Assembly: GCA_023168345.1 (NCBI GenBank)
Contig: AP025689.1
Coordinates: 2,602,001-2,666,000 of the forward strand
From: Lysinibacillus sp. PLM2
GTDB lineage: Bacteria > Bacillota > Bacilli > Bacillales_A > Planococcaceae
Length of the DNA: 64,000 nucleotides
Direction: 5' to 3'
Numbering within the stretch: position 1 is the first letter of the stretch; each line of letters starts with the position of its first letter. Below are positions 43,085 to 51,697 of the stretch, piece by piece. A program made the position numbers and the translations under genes. The notes beneath the pieces were generated by a model that saw only the letters and a program-made list of their open reading frames with translations, searched no databases and had not been told where the DNA came from.

Positions 43085-44119
43085 TTAAGAATAATCAGTT
43101 ACAACAAATGTACCTGTTGTTGCAAAGTTACTCATGTCTTCAAAGATTCCCTCTACTTCTGACAGTTTAATTTCTGCTGTTACCATTTTTCCTGGTTGAA
43201 GTTTTCCTTTTGCTACTTGATCTAGCAATGTATTAAAGCGGAAAGCTGGAATTCCAAGAGTCGTAATAAATGACTTCTCTGAAAGGACCATATCATCTAC
43301 AGGAATTGAAATAAATCCGCCTTCTTTTTTCGTTGTAACACCAACTTGTAAGTGGCGGCCACCTTTCTTTAAGCTGTTGATTCCATTTAAACAAGTTTCA
43401 GTAATACCTAGTGCATCTACTGATACATCTGCGCCACCGAGAGTTATCTCTTTTACCGCTTCAACAGCGTTTGTGTTGCGACTATTAATCACATAATCTG
43501 CTCCCAATTTCTTAGCTAGCTCCAGATTATTATCGTTAATATCTACTCCAATAACCGTTGCCCCCATAGAAGATGCGATATGAATTGCGGATAAACCAAT
43601 TCCACCACAGCCATAAACAACTACTTTTTCACCTGGTAGGACTTGTACACGATCCACTACGCCATGATAAGCAGTCATAAAACGACACCCTAATGCTGCT
43701 GCATCTTTGAAGCTTAATCCTTCAGGTAAATGCATGACGTTACGGTCTCCTTTTGGAATCGCAACATATTCGCCATAACCACCTTGGTAAGCTGTTCCAG
43801 GTACAATAAATGAATCACAAAGGTGAGTATTTCCAGCTATACAGTGAGGGCATGTTCCATCGCTACCAGAGAAAGGAACAATCACTCGATCTCCACGCTT
43901 AAAATTCTTCACTTCCGGACCTACTTCTTCAACAATTCCACAAAATTCATGGCCAATGACGGGTTGTACAATGCCATGATCCCCAACCCATACATGCCAA
44001 TCACTACGACAAACACCATTGGCCATTGTTTTTATAAGGATACCATCCTTCTCAATTTCAGGTACTGGCACATCTTTAACTACCGCTTTCTTTACATCTT
44101 CAATAACAAGTGCTTTCAT
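43085..44119 (-). CDS. Zinc-dependent alcohol dehydrogenase (MDR family)
   Basis: A 344-residue medium-chain dehydrogenase. Catalytic-zinc ligands are Cys in NGVCRSDWH and His-Glu in GHEFCG. The structural-zinc lobe is reduced (CPHCIAGNTHLCD). The Rossmann motif is VVYGCGGIGLSAIHIA. It begins MKALVIEDVKKAVVK. The ATG at 44119 is chosen (GGGAG upstream); the frame runs further upstream without a better start. It oxidises an alcohol or reduces an aldehyde with NAD(P). Divergent from a LuxR-type regulator gene that may control it. Confidence 0.9.
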   Translation of the reverse strand: MKALVIEDVKKAVVKDVPVPEIEKDGILIKTMANGVCRSDWHVWVGDHGIVQPVIGHEFCGIVEEVGPEVKNFKRGDRVIVPFSGSDGTCPHCIAGNTHLCDSFIVPGTAYQGGYGEYVAIPKGDRNVMHLPEGLSFKDAAALGCRFMTAYHGVVDRVQVLPGEKVVVYGCGGIGLSAIHIASSMGATVIGVDINDNNLELAKKLGADYVINSRNTNAVEAVKEITLGGADVSVDALGITETCLNGINSLKKGGRHLQVGVTTKKEGGFISIPVDDMVLSEKSFITTLGIPAFRFNTLLDQVAKGKLQPGKMVTAEIKLSEVEGIFEDMSNFATTGTFVVTDYS

Positions 44120-44270
44120 GAATTTCTCCCTCTCCTTCAAGAATGATTGAATGAAAACGTAGAATATTAGAGTAATAAAGTTAGCGCTTTCATAGTTTGA
44201 TGGTATAATATTCTTAATATTGTGTATATTACCGATTTTGCATGATTCCCATCCTTCGAAAGGAGTAGAA

Positions 44271-44972
44271 ATGATGAACAATTCAACTACCATTTTAGAT
44301 CAATTACAAGAATTGGAGACCTGTCCATCTCAAGAAAGACAGATTGCAAAAATGATGGAGCTATATATGAAATGTTTTCCTGTAAAGGATGCCTACCTTT
44401 TTCGTTATTCACCAATCGGTTTTCTTGCAGAAGGTGTCATTTCGCTTGTAGATGGCAAAATTCAATACATACATGATGATCGTTACGATGTTCGTACTCT
44501 CTCAACGATTTTAGATCCGATTCAAAAGCGAAAAGCCATGTATTATGAGGGACTAGAATTATTCGAAAAAACAAGTAGTCATTATGTAATCGACCGTGAT
44601 GTTTCCTGCTTCCTTATTACACCTCTATTTAAAGGTTCAATGGTTTATGGATATATTTACAGTTTACGATTAAAGGAATTATCGAAGATGGATCAAAATC
44701 TATTAGCGGATTTAACGAGATTTGGTAATAGAGTCGGAAAGATGATTCATTCCTCTCTCCATTCTGAAGGTGATTCCAACATCTTAAGCAAAAGAGAACT
44801 TGAAGTAATGTCTCGAATTGCAGAAGGAAATACAACAAAAGAAATCGCAGATACTCTTGGAATTAGCGAACTAACCGTCAAGCAATATGTGAAATTAGCG
44901 GTAAAAAAACTAAATGCTACGAATCGAGTTCACGCGGTTACAGAAATGTTTCGGAGAGGGTTTTTGTCTTGA
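44271..44972 (+). CDS. LuxR-family transcriptional regulator
   Basis: A 233-residue protein. The N-terminal 150 residues look like a GAF-type sensor (YLFRYSPIGFLAEGVISLVDG; FLITPLFKGSMVYGYIYSLR). The C-terminal LuxR helix-turn-helix is at about 170-232 (LSKRELEVMSRIAEGNTTKE, ISELTVKQYVKLAVKKL). No receiver domain is present, so it is not a classical two-component regulator. AAGGAG lies five bases before the first of two ATGs at 44271. Divergent from the alcohol dehydrogenase; the shared 150-bp region is the likely operator. Confidence 0.85.
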   Translation: MMNNSTTILDQLQELETCPSQERQIAKMMELYMKCFPVKDAYLFRYSPIGFLAEGVISLVDGKIQYIHDDRYDVRTLSTILDPIQKRKAMYYEGLELFEKTSSHYVIDRDVSCFLITPLFKGSMVYGYIYSLRLKELSKMDQNLLADLTRFGNRVGKMIHSSLHSEGDSNILSKRELEVMSRIAEGNTTKEIADTLGISELTVKQYVKLAVKKLNATNRVHAVTEMFRRGFLS

Positions 44973-45295
44973 TAGGGGAACAGCATGCAGAATATATCCC
45001 CATGCTTTAATCGGCATTGCGGTACAATGTTGCTGTATCTAATCAAACTTCGAGTCAAGGTCCCTATACAACAATCATTGCTTTCAAGTAGGTCGATTCC
45101 AGATAAAGGTGATCCCAATATAAATTTGTATGTAATAGAAACTGTTCTCCCTGAACTTTTGTTATATACATTTTAACTCCATACATCCCTATCGGTAGAC
45201 AAAATAGATTCTCTTTTCTAGACACGCTCATTTCAAAAACAAGTAATAAAAAAACCGTGCACTTAAATCAAGTACACGGTCATAACATCTAGTGA
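44973..45295. other. Intergenic region before trxA, with trxA terminator
   Basis: No supported gene. At 45254-45280 an 11-bp stem (ACCGTGCACTT with AAGTACACGGT, one mismatch), followed on the minus strand by TTTTTTT, terminates trxA. Confidence 0.7.
45254..45280 (-). terminator. Terminator of trxA
   Basis: Stem ACCGTGCACTT (45254-45264) with AAGTACACGGT (45270-45280); T run on the minus strand immediately after, 15 bp past the stop. Confidence 0.85.
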
Positions 45296-45610
45296 CTATT
45301 TATTGCTGTTAATGAACTCTACTAAAGCTTCTTTTGGTTGGAAACCAACAGTTTTTGCTACTAGTTCGCCATCTTTGAATAATAGTAATGTCGGGATTGA
45401 CATTACTTGGTATTCAGCAGCAGTTGCTTGGTTATTATCAACGTCTAATTTTGCGATCTTTACTTGATCGCCCATTTCGCTGTCGATTTCTTCTAACACT
45501 GGTGCGATCATTTTACAAGGTCCACACCAAGTAGCCCAAAAGTCTACTAGTACAACGCCTGAAGCGATTTCTTCTGAAAAGTTTTGGTCTGTTACATGTA
45601 CAATTGCCAT
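45296..45610 (-). CDS. trxA: Thioredoxin
   Basis: A 104-residue thioredoxin with the redox pair Cys29/Cys32 in [18 protein letters not shown] and the cis-proline block [13 protein letters not shown]. It is the general cytoplasmic disulfide reductant, recycled by thioredoxin reductase (not in the window). AGGAGGC upstream of the ATG. It lies between uvrC and etfA as in B. subtilis, with extra genes inserted on the uvrC side. Confidence 0.98.
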   Translation of the reverse strand: MAIVHVTDQNFSEEIASGVVLVDFWATWCGPCKMIAPVLEEIDSEMGDQVKIAKLDVDNNQATAAEYQVMSIPTLLLFKDGELVAKTVGFQPKEALVEFINSNK

Positions 45611-45751
45611 TTACATTGCCTCCTTAATCTAACATCTTTTTGTAGTATAGCACGATAAAAAATGAAGGTGTAGCAAAGTGAACTAAATAAACGATAAATA
45701 TTTACATTTTATTAACAAAAACGAAAGCCATAGCCGTTTCATATTAAAAAA

Positions 45752-45779
45752 CATCTCACCATTTTGTATGGAGAGATGC
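45752..45779 (-). terminator. Terminator of the fad-etf operon
   Basis: Stem CATCTC-A-CCAT with ATGG-AGAGATG around TTTGT, followed on the minus strand by TTTTTTAATA, 15 bp beyond etfA. Confidence 0.8.
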
Positions 45780-45793
45780 TTTATCTTTGTTGA

Positions 45794-46771
45794 TTATGAA
45801 TTTACCTTTAAAGCTTTTATTTCTTCTATCATTAAAGGAATGACTTCAAATAAGTCTCCAACGATTCCATAGTCGGCAACTTTAAAGATATTCGCTTCAG
45901 GATCTTTGTTAATAGCTACGATTACTTTTGAATTGGACATACCCGCTAAATGCTGAATAGCTCCAGAGATACCTGCTGCAATATATAAATCCGGCGTAAC
46001 TACTTTTCCTGTTTGACCGATTTGTAAAGAATAGTCGCAGTACCCAGCATCACAAGCTCCACGTGATGCACCAACAGCACCACCTAGTAAATTGGCTAAT
46101 TCTGCTAATGGTTCGAAACCTTCTTCTGATTTAACACCACGACCACCTGCTACAACTACTTTCGCTTCAGATAAATCAACACCTTCAGATGTTTTACGAA
46201 CAACTTCTTTAATAATTGTACGTAAGTTTTGAATATCTACCGATAATGATGAGACTGATCCTGAACGACTTTCATCCTTTTCTAATGCAGGGATATTGTT
46301 AGGACGTACTGTTACAAAAACGATACCTTCTTTAATTTTTACTTTTTCAAAGGCTTTACCAGAGTAAATTGGACGAATGAACAATACATCATCACCAGAA
46401 CCTTCAATTTCCGTTACATCCGAAATTAATCCAGATTGTATACGTGAAGAAACTTTCGGAGATAAATCCTTTCCTAAGGATGTATGTCCAAAAACTATCG
46501 CTTCTGGTTTTTCTTGTTCATAAATAGCTAAGATTGCTTGGCTATAACCATCAGATGTGTATGATTTTAAATGTGGATGTTCCACAGTAACTACACGGTC
46601 TGCTCCATATGCAATTAAGTTTGGAGCTAAGTTTTCTACAGAATCCCCTAACAGTATGCCTACGATTTCCCCACCGTCAGCAATTTGCTTTGCCGCAGCA
46701 ATAGCTTCGTATGACACGTTACGAATAACACCTTCACGAATTTCTCCAAGAACTAATACTTTTTTTGACAT
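45794..46771 (-). CDS. etfA: Electron transfer flavoprotein alpha subunit
   Basis: A 325-residue FAD-binding subunit. The C-terminal FAD domain is clear: VVAGGRGVKSEEGFEPLAEL, GASRGACDAGY, QIGQTGKVVTPDLYIAAGIS, and AINKDPEANIFKVADYGIVG. It pairs with EtfB to carry electrons from acyl-CoA dehydrogenases to the respiratory chain. Last gene of the fadR-fadB-etfB-etfA group, 30 bp after etfB. Confidence 0.96.
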   Translation of the reverse strand: MSKKVLVLGEIREGVIRNVSYEAIAAAKQIADGGEIVGILLGDSVENLAPNLIAYGADRVVTVEHPHLKSYTSDGYSQAILAIYEQEKPEAIVFGHTSLGKDLSPKVSSRIQSGLISDVTEIEGSGDDVLFIRPIYSGKAFEKVKIKEGIVFVTVRPNNIPALEKDESRSGSVSSLSVDIQNLRTIIKEVVRKTSEGVDLSEAKVVVAGGRGVKSEEGFEPLAELANLLGGAVGASRGACDAGYCDYSLQIGQTGKVVTPDLYIAAGISGAIQHLAGMSNSKVIVAINKDPEANIFKVADYGIVGDLFEVIPLMIEEIKALKVNS

Positions 46772-46801
46772 TTGTATCCCTCCATTTCCCAGTCTTAACG
46801 A

Positions 46802-47575
46802 TTAAATAACTTTCGCTTCCGAATGAAGTAAGTTGACTAATTCTTTAACTTGTTGTGAGATTTCACCTTCTAGAATACGACCTGCTGATTTTTGTGATGG
46901 TAAAAATACTTCAACCGTTTCTATTTTTAATTCCACATCATCTTCATCAATATCTAAATCATCTAATTCAAGTTCTTCAAGTGGTTTTTTCTTTGCCTTC
47001 ATAATACCTGGTAAAGAAGGATAACGCGGCTCATTTAAACCTTGTTGAGCAGTGACTAGTAAAGGTAAAGTAGTCTCAATTACCTCTGAGTCTCCTTCAA
47101 TATCTCGAACGATTTTCACTGTTGAACCGTCAATTTCTAAATCCGTAATTGTCGTTACATAGTTGATACCTAGTAAATCAGCAACGCGCGGACCAACTTG
47201 CCCTGTTCCACCGTCAATTGCCACATTACCAGCTAAAATCAAGTCAACCTCTTTATCTTTTAAATATTCTGCTAGAATATAAGCTGTGGATGCTTGATCT
47301 AATTCATCTAAGTCGTCTTCTGTATTAATAAGTACCGCTTCATCTGCTCCCATTGCAAGTGCAGTTCGCAGTTGTTTTTCTGCATCTTCTCCACCGATTG
47401 TTACAACTGTTACTTTACCACCTTTTGCATCGCGAACCTGAATCGCTTCTTCGATGGCATATTCGTCATATGGATTAATAATAAATTCAGCACCATCCTC
47501 CTGGATTTTGCCATTTGAAATAACAATTTTTTCTTCAGTGTCGAATGTTCTTTTTACTAAAACGTAAATGTTCAT
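46802..47575 (-). CDS. etfB: Electron transfer flavoprotein beta subunit
   Basis: A 257-residue AMP-binding subunit beginning MNIYVLVKRTFDTEEKIVI. It has the family blocks NPYDEYAIEEAIQVRDAKGG, ALAMGADEAVLI, GQVGPRVADLLGI and the dehydrogenase-docking region PRYPSLPGIMKAKKKP. It forms the heterodimer with EtfA. In the fatty-acid oxidation operon, likely under FadR control. Confidence 0.96.
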   Translation of the reverse strand: MNIYVLVKRTFDTEEKIVISNGKIQEDGAEFIINPYDEYAIEEAIQVRDAKGGKVTVVTIGGEDAEKQLRTALAMGADEAVLINTEDDLDELDQASTAYILAEYLKDKEVDLILAGNVAIDGGTGQVGPRVADLLGINYVTTITDLEIDGSTVKIVRDIEGDSEVIETTLPLLVTAQQGLNEPRYPSLPGIMKAKKKPLEELELDDLDIDEDDVELKIETVEVFLPSQKSAGRILEGEISQQVKELVNLLHSEAKVI

Positions 47576-47602
47576 ACTACTTACCTCCTAATCTCAAATT
47601 AT

Positions 47603-48379
47603 TTATTTCCCTATAAATTTAGGCTTTCTTTTTTCGATAAATGCTTGTATACCTTCTTTAGCATCTTTCGACTCGAACACAATACCAAAACTATTTGCCT
47701 CAGCTTCTACTCCATTGTAGTAAGACGCATCCTTGCTATATTGCAGCATTGAGATTGCCGCCTTTAATGCGACAGGACTCTTTTCAGCAATTTTTCTCGC
47801 AAGTTCCAGTGTATTTGCGAGCAGTTGATCAGCCGGGAATGCTTTATTCGCCAATCCCCATTGAACTGCCTCAGCACCTGAAATCGGTTCACTTGTAAAG
47901 AGCATTTCTGCAGCTTTTGCGGTCCCGACATATCTCGGTAGACGCTGTGTTCCTGCAAAGCCTGGTATTAAACCAAGACTAAGCTCTGGAAGTCCAAGTT
48001 TTGCATCTTCTGCTACATATCGGATATGGCAGCTCATCGCTAATTCTAATCCCCCTCCAAGAGCAGCACCATGAATGGCAGCAATTATTGGTTTAGGAAA
48101 GGATTCTAGTTTTTCAAATACTTGTTGTCCACTTGCAGCTAATTTTGAAAATTCGTCTCCAGATGCTACCTCGGTAAATTCTTTTATATCAGCCCCTGCC
48201 GAGAAAAATCGACCTTCACCATGTAGAACGATTACTCGAACTGTTTGATCTAGCTCCATTGCGTCCAACATTTCATCTACTTCAACTATTAGTTGTCGTG
48301 ACAACGCATTTGCAGGTGGTCGTTGAATTGTGACAACCGCAACCCCATCTTCAACCTTCCAACTTAAGTATTCCATCAT
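47603..48379 (-). CDS. fadB: Enoyl-CoA hydratase (FadB/YsiB-type)
   Basis: A 258-residue crotonase-fold enzyme. Oxyanion-hole block HGEGRFFSAGADIKEF and HGAALGGGLELAMSCHIRY; catalytic glutamates in GGGLELAM and GLPELSLGLIPG. It hydrates trans-2-enoyl-CoA in beta-oxidation. Two ATGs in a row follow AAGGGGGATGT; the first is used. It lies between fadR and etfB, as in B. subtilis. Confidence 0.93.
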   Translation of the reverse strand: MMEYLSWKVEDGVAVVTIQRPPANALSRQLIVEVDEMLDAMELDQTVRVIVLHGEGRFFSAGADIKEFTEVASGDEFSKLAASGQQVFEKLESFPKPIIAAIHGAALGGGLELAMSCHIRYVAEDAKLGLPELSLGLIPGFAGTQRLPRYVGTAKAAEMLFTSEPISGAEAVQWGLANKAFPADQLLANTLELARKIAEKSPVALKAAISMLQYSKDASYYNGVEAEANSFGIVFESKDAKEGIQAFIEKRKPKFIGK

Positions 48380-48398
48380 ACATCCCCCTTTTTATCAT

Positions 48399-48980
48399 CT
48401 ACCCTTTTAAACCTTTTAGCAACAATTTTCTAACTTTTGGCGCAATTTCGACTAAATCATAGCGAAATTCATTCATGACCCATGTAGTTATGTTTTCATC
48501 AATGGTTCCAAACACCATTTGACGTGCAACTCGAACATCCATCGTTGGATCAAATTCACCATTTGTCATACCTTCTATTAATATTTCATCTAGTAATTTT
48601 AAATACTCTTTTAATATCGTATTTATTTTAACTCTTAATTCTTTATTTGATTGTCTTAACTCTAGCTGAGTTACTGTAGCAAGATGGTGATCATTTGCTA
48701 ATACTTGAAAATGATTGTCAATCATTTGTGATAGCTTTTCCGTTGATGATTTTCCTTGTTGGATAATCTCTTTTAAATTTTCAACGAAAACTGCCATCTT
48801 TTCTTGGAACACGGAAATAAAAATATCTTCTTTATTTTTAAAGTATAGATAGATAGTTCCATCAGCAACTCCAGCTTGTTTAGCGATTTTAGAAACCTGG
48901 GCTTGATGATAACCATTTTCTGCGATAGCAATGACAGCGGCATCGATAATTTGTTTATACTTAGGCTTATTTCGTTTCAT
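48399..48980 (-). CDS. fadR: TetR-family regulator of fatty-acid degradation FadR
   Basis: A 193-residue TetR protein. The N-terminal helix-turn-helix is YKQIIDAAVIAIAENGYHQA, VSKIAKQAGVADGTIYLYFK. The C-terminal part is a ligand-binding domain. In B. subtilis, FadR (YsiA) represses fad genes and is released by long-chain acyl-CoA. A perfect FadR-type palindrome (49098-49117) lies just upstream of this gene, and fadB-etfB-etfA follow it, so self-regulation of the operon is very likely. Confidence 0.93.
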   Translation of the reverse strand: MKRNKPKYKQIIDAAVIAIAENGYHQAQVSKIAKQAGVADGTIYLYFKNKEDIFISVFQEKMAVFVENLKEIIQQGKSSTEKLSQMIDNHFQVLANDHHLATVTQLELRQSNKELRVKINTILKEYLKLLDEILIEGMTNGEFDPTMDVRVARQMVFGTIDENITTWVMNEFRYDLVEIAPKVRKLLLKGLKG

Positions 48981-49081
48981 TTAACTCACCACCATCCAAA
49001 ACCTTTCCTATCGCCAAGCAAATTTTGAGGATAGGCTTGTTAACTTATTGATGTAATTTGAATATCATTTTTATACAAAAA

Positions 49082-49128
49082 AATATGAAAACATAAAATG
49101 AATGACTGTTCATTCATGTTTTCATATT
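49082..49128. promoter_or_regulatory. FadR operator embedded in the lcfA terminator hairpin
   Basis: ATGAATGA-CTGT-TCATTCAT (49098-49117) is a perfect 8-bp inverted repeat matching the FadR box consensus. It sits within the loop of a longer inverted repeat, AATATGAAAACAT (49082-49094) with ATGTTTTCATATT (49116-49128). On the minus strand that stem is followed by seven Ts and so can terminate lcfA. A TATAAA -10-like element for fadR lies just downstream. Confidence 0.85.
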
Positions 49129-49164
49129 ATAATTTATTAAATTTTCTGTCAACAATTAATATAT

Positions 49165-50856
49165 CTATTGTGCCTGTAATTCTTCCACCTTCGCCTTTTC
49201 CTCATCTACAAGCTGCCTGCGTAAAATTTTTCCTACCACTGTTTTCGGCAACTCTTTTCTAAACTCATAGAATCTTGGCACCTTGTAGGCAGCTAAATTT
49301 TGACGGCAATATTTATTTAATTCTTCCTCGGTTACCGTTTTTCCTTCTCGCAAAACGATGTAAGCTTTAACTGTTTCACCACGATATGGATCTGGGATAC
49401 CTGCAACCACACATTCTTGAATCGCTTCATGCTCATAAAGCACTTCCTCAACTTCACGTGGATAGATGTTGAAACCACCTGCAATGATCATATCTTTTTT
49501 GCGATCTACAACGTAGAAATATCCTTCTTCATCCATATAGCCTAAGTCACCAGTTAAAAACCAGCCATCAACAAATGCCATTGCCGTCTCTTCAGGTCGA
49601 TTCCAATAACCTTTCATTACTTGTGGCCCTTTAACCGCGATTTCACCGATTTCCCTCGGTGGCAATATTGTTCCGTCCGAGGATTGAATAATTGTCGCCT
49701 CTGTATCTGGCCATGGAACCCCAATCGACCCTCTTACTCGTTTGCCCCAGATAAAGTTTGCATGAGTGACAGGTGACGTTTCCGTTAAGCCATATCCTTC
49801 TACAAGCTTACCACCTGTAATCTCCTCAAATTTCTCTTGCACTTCCACTGGTAAAGGAGCTGAGCCGCTGATACATGCTTTAATAGAAGATAAATCATAT
49901 TTCCCGATGTCTGGATGATTTAATAACCCAATGTACATAGTTGGTGCTCCAGGGAACAGCGTTGGTTTTTGTTTATCAATGGTTTTTAATGCTGCTTCAA
50001 CATCGAATTTTGGAATGAGCACCATTTTACTTGCTTTCATAACGGTTAATAACAATACTGTTGTCATTCCATAGACATGAAAGAACGGTAACATTCCAAG
50101 AATTACTTCTTCACCTTCAACACATTTGTACATCCACACATCACACATACTCGTGTTAGAAATTAAGTTTTTATGTGTGAGCATAACCCCTTTTGGAAAA
50201 CCTGTCGTACCTCCAGTGTATTGGATTAATGCCAAATCCTCTTCAATATCTATTGATAGATTAATTGGCTTTGTTTCGGCAACACGCATGATTTCAGTAA
50301 ATAGATGAGTCATCCCCTTATGCTCGACCTTGACACTAAATCCGTATTGCTTCTTTTGAATAAATGGATAGATTAAATTTTTCGGAAATGGTAGGTAATC
50401 TTTAATTGCTGTAATGATAACGTTTTCAATTTTCGTATCTTTGAGCACTTTTGTAACCCTAGGATATAAAATATCCATTGCTAAAATAACCTTAGCCCCC
50501 GAATCCGCCATTTGATACTGTAATTCCCTTTCAGTATAAAGCGGATTTGTTTGAACAACAATTCCTCCCGCATACAACGTTCCAAAATAAGCAATTACCG
50601 CCTGAGGACAATTCGGTAGCATAATTGCCACACGATCCCCTTTTTCTACCCCTAGATATTGCAAGTAATTTGCAAATTTAAGCGACGATTCATAAAGTTC
50701 CTTATAAGTAAGATTTCTACCCATAAAATGAACTGCTACTTTGCCTGGGCTTTTCTCGTATGCATTCGTTAATAAGTTTTGAACAGGCATGTCATCATAC
50801 GTAACAGTGGTTGGAATTTCTTCCGGATACTGCGAAAGCCAAACTTTCTCCGTCAT
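49165..50856 (-). CDS. lcfA: Long-chain fatty-acid-CoA ligase
   Basis: A 563-residue acyl-adenylate-forming enzyme. The AMP-binding P-loop is IQYTGGTTGFPKGVMLTH; further motifs are VEGYGLTETSPV, FLTGDLGYMDEEGY and the C-terminal KTVVGKILRRQL with the catalytic Lys. It activates fatty acids to acyl-CoA, feeding beta-oxidation and producing the ligand of FadR. The ATG at 50856 is preferred (AGGGGAG six bases upstream) to one two codons earlier. Upstream of fadR, as in B. subtilis. Confidence 0.94.
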   Translation of the reverse strand: MTEKVWLSQYPEEIPTTVTYDDMPVQNLLTNAYEKSPGKVAVHFMGRNLTYKELYESSLKFANYLQYLGVEKGDRVAIMLPNCPQAVIAYFGTLYAGGIVVQTNPLYTERELQYQMADSGAKVILAMDILYPRVTKVLKDTKIENVIITAIKDYLPFPKNLIYPFIQKKQYGFSVKVEHKGMTHLFTEIMRVAETKPINLSIDIEEDLALIQYTGGTTGFPKGVMLTHKNLISNTSMCDVWMYKCVEGEEVILGMLPFFHVYGMTTVLLLTVMKASKMVLIPKFDVEAALKTIDKQKPTLFPGAPTMYIGLLNHPDIGKYDLSSIKACISGSAPLPVEVQEKFEEITGGKLVEGYGLTETSPVTHANFIWGKRVRGSIGVPWPDTEATIIQSSDGTILPPREIGEIAVKGPQVMKGYWNRPEETAMAFVDGWFLTGDLGYMDEEGYFYVVDRKKDMIIAGGFNIYPREVEEVLYEHEAIQECVVAGIPDPYRGETVKAYIVLREGKTVTEEELNKYCRQNLAAYKVPRFYEFRKELPKTVVGKILRRQLVDEEKAKVEELQAQ

Positions 50857-51155
50857 GAACATCTCCCCTTTGTTCAGAAAATTCGAATTTTCTTACTTTT
50901 ATTATAATTAAAAAAGATTTGTATATCAACCAAAATTTATCAATCTTTCATTTTTTCGCTAGAAAACGTTTGTTTTTTCTATTTTTAAACACTTTTTTAA
51001 TTTACAGTTAAAATACTTATCTTTAAATAATTTATTGGTTTTTGTTTTTTAAATATAATTTTTAATAACATTATCCCAAAATAAAAAAGCTAGTAATGGT
51101 AGATTTCTCCACATACTAGCTTTTAAATAATTATAAATTTATTTAACAATGAATA
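50857..51155. other. Intergenic region upstream of lcfA
   Basis: AT-rich promoter region of lcfA, with a 14-bp palindrome AAAATTCGAATTTT near 50878-50892 and the terminator at 51085-51124. No FadR-type palindrome was seen here. Confidence 0.5.
51085..51124. terminator. Terminator downstream of the 26-residue peptide gene
   Basis: A perfect 11-bp stem AAAAGCTAGTA (51085-51095) with TACTAGCTTTT (51114-51124) and T-rich sequence on the minus strand. It probably ends the mutS2-yshE-peptide transcript. Confidence 0.85.
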
Positions 51156-51236
51156 TTATGCAGTTACAAGATAATAAACTCCTACAAGGATAAAAAGGAT
51201 ACAGACTACTAAAAGTACTTTTGCTAATTTTTCCAT
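51156..51236 (-). CDS. 26-residue single-pass membrane peptide
   Basis: Read from the ATG at 51236: it begins MEKLAKVLLVVCILFILVGV and ends YYLVTA, a single transmembrane helix with a charged N-terminus. AGGGGCG lies five bases upstream of the ATG, and a strong terminator follows the stop. It is 10 bp downstream of yshE on the same strand, so it is probably co-transcribed. The peptide is too short for most gene finders. Function unknown; a regulator or partner of the neighbouring membrane protein is possible. Confidence 0.7.
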   Translation of the reverse strand: MEKLAKVLLVVCILFILVGVYYLVTA

Positions 51237-51246
51237 ATTATCGCCC

Positions 51247-51660
51247 CTAAATAATACTTGCACCGATGACAAAAGATAAACCCACTGAAATGGTAAAGGA
51301 TATAAAACCAACAGATCGATTATCTTTTGCTATTTCTTCATCTACAGGGATGCGTGGTGTTAAAAATTCAAATAATAAGTATGCAAATATTAATAAGATA
51401 AAGCCAAACAATCCCCAACCAAGCATCTCAATCAATGATGAGTGCCGTTCAATTGAATATCTGAAAATATTGCAAACACCTAATATTTTACCACCTGTTG
51501 CGAGTGCAACTGCTACATTCCCCTTTTTGATTTCTTCCCAATTTTTATATTTTGTGACCATTTCAAATAGTATCATTGAAACGATTAAACATAACACGAC
51601 AACACTGAAATATCCCGCAGTCTCGACAACAGGATGATGCCAAAATCCCGAACTTTGCAC
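51247..51660 (-). CDS. yshE: DUF350 membrane protein YshE
   Basis: A 137-residue protein with four hydrophobic segments (YFSVVVLCLIVSMILFEMV; VALATGGKILGVC; MLGWGLFGFILLIFAYLLFE; VGFISFTISVGLSFVIGASII). The block KGNVAVALATGGKILGV is the DUF350 signature. The GTG at 51660 follows AAGGGGG by eight bases and is taken as the start. It sits between mutS2 and lcfA as in B. subtilis. Function unknown. Confidence 0.88.
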   Translation of the reverse strand: MQSSGFWHHPVVETAGYFSVVVLCLIVSMILFEMVTKYKNWEEIKKGNVAVALATGGKILGVCNIFRYSIERHSSLIEMLGWGLFGFILLIFAYLLFEFLTPRIPVDEEIAKDNRSVGFISFTISVGLSFVIGASII

Positions 51661-51697
51661 ATTAACATCCCCCTTCAAATTGGCATTTTTATGCGTA

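Noticed and set aside
44120-44293. N-terminal extension of the zinc alcohol dehydrogenase
   Set aside because: The family starts at MKALVIED; the extension overlaps the divergent regulator gene and lacks a ribosome site.
44985-45176. Short frames on both strands before trxA
   Set aside because: No ribosome sites; composition random-like.
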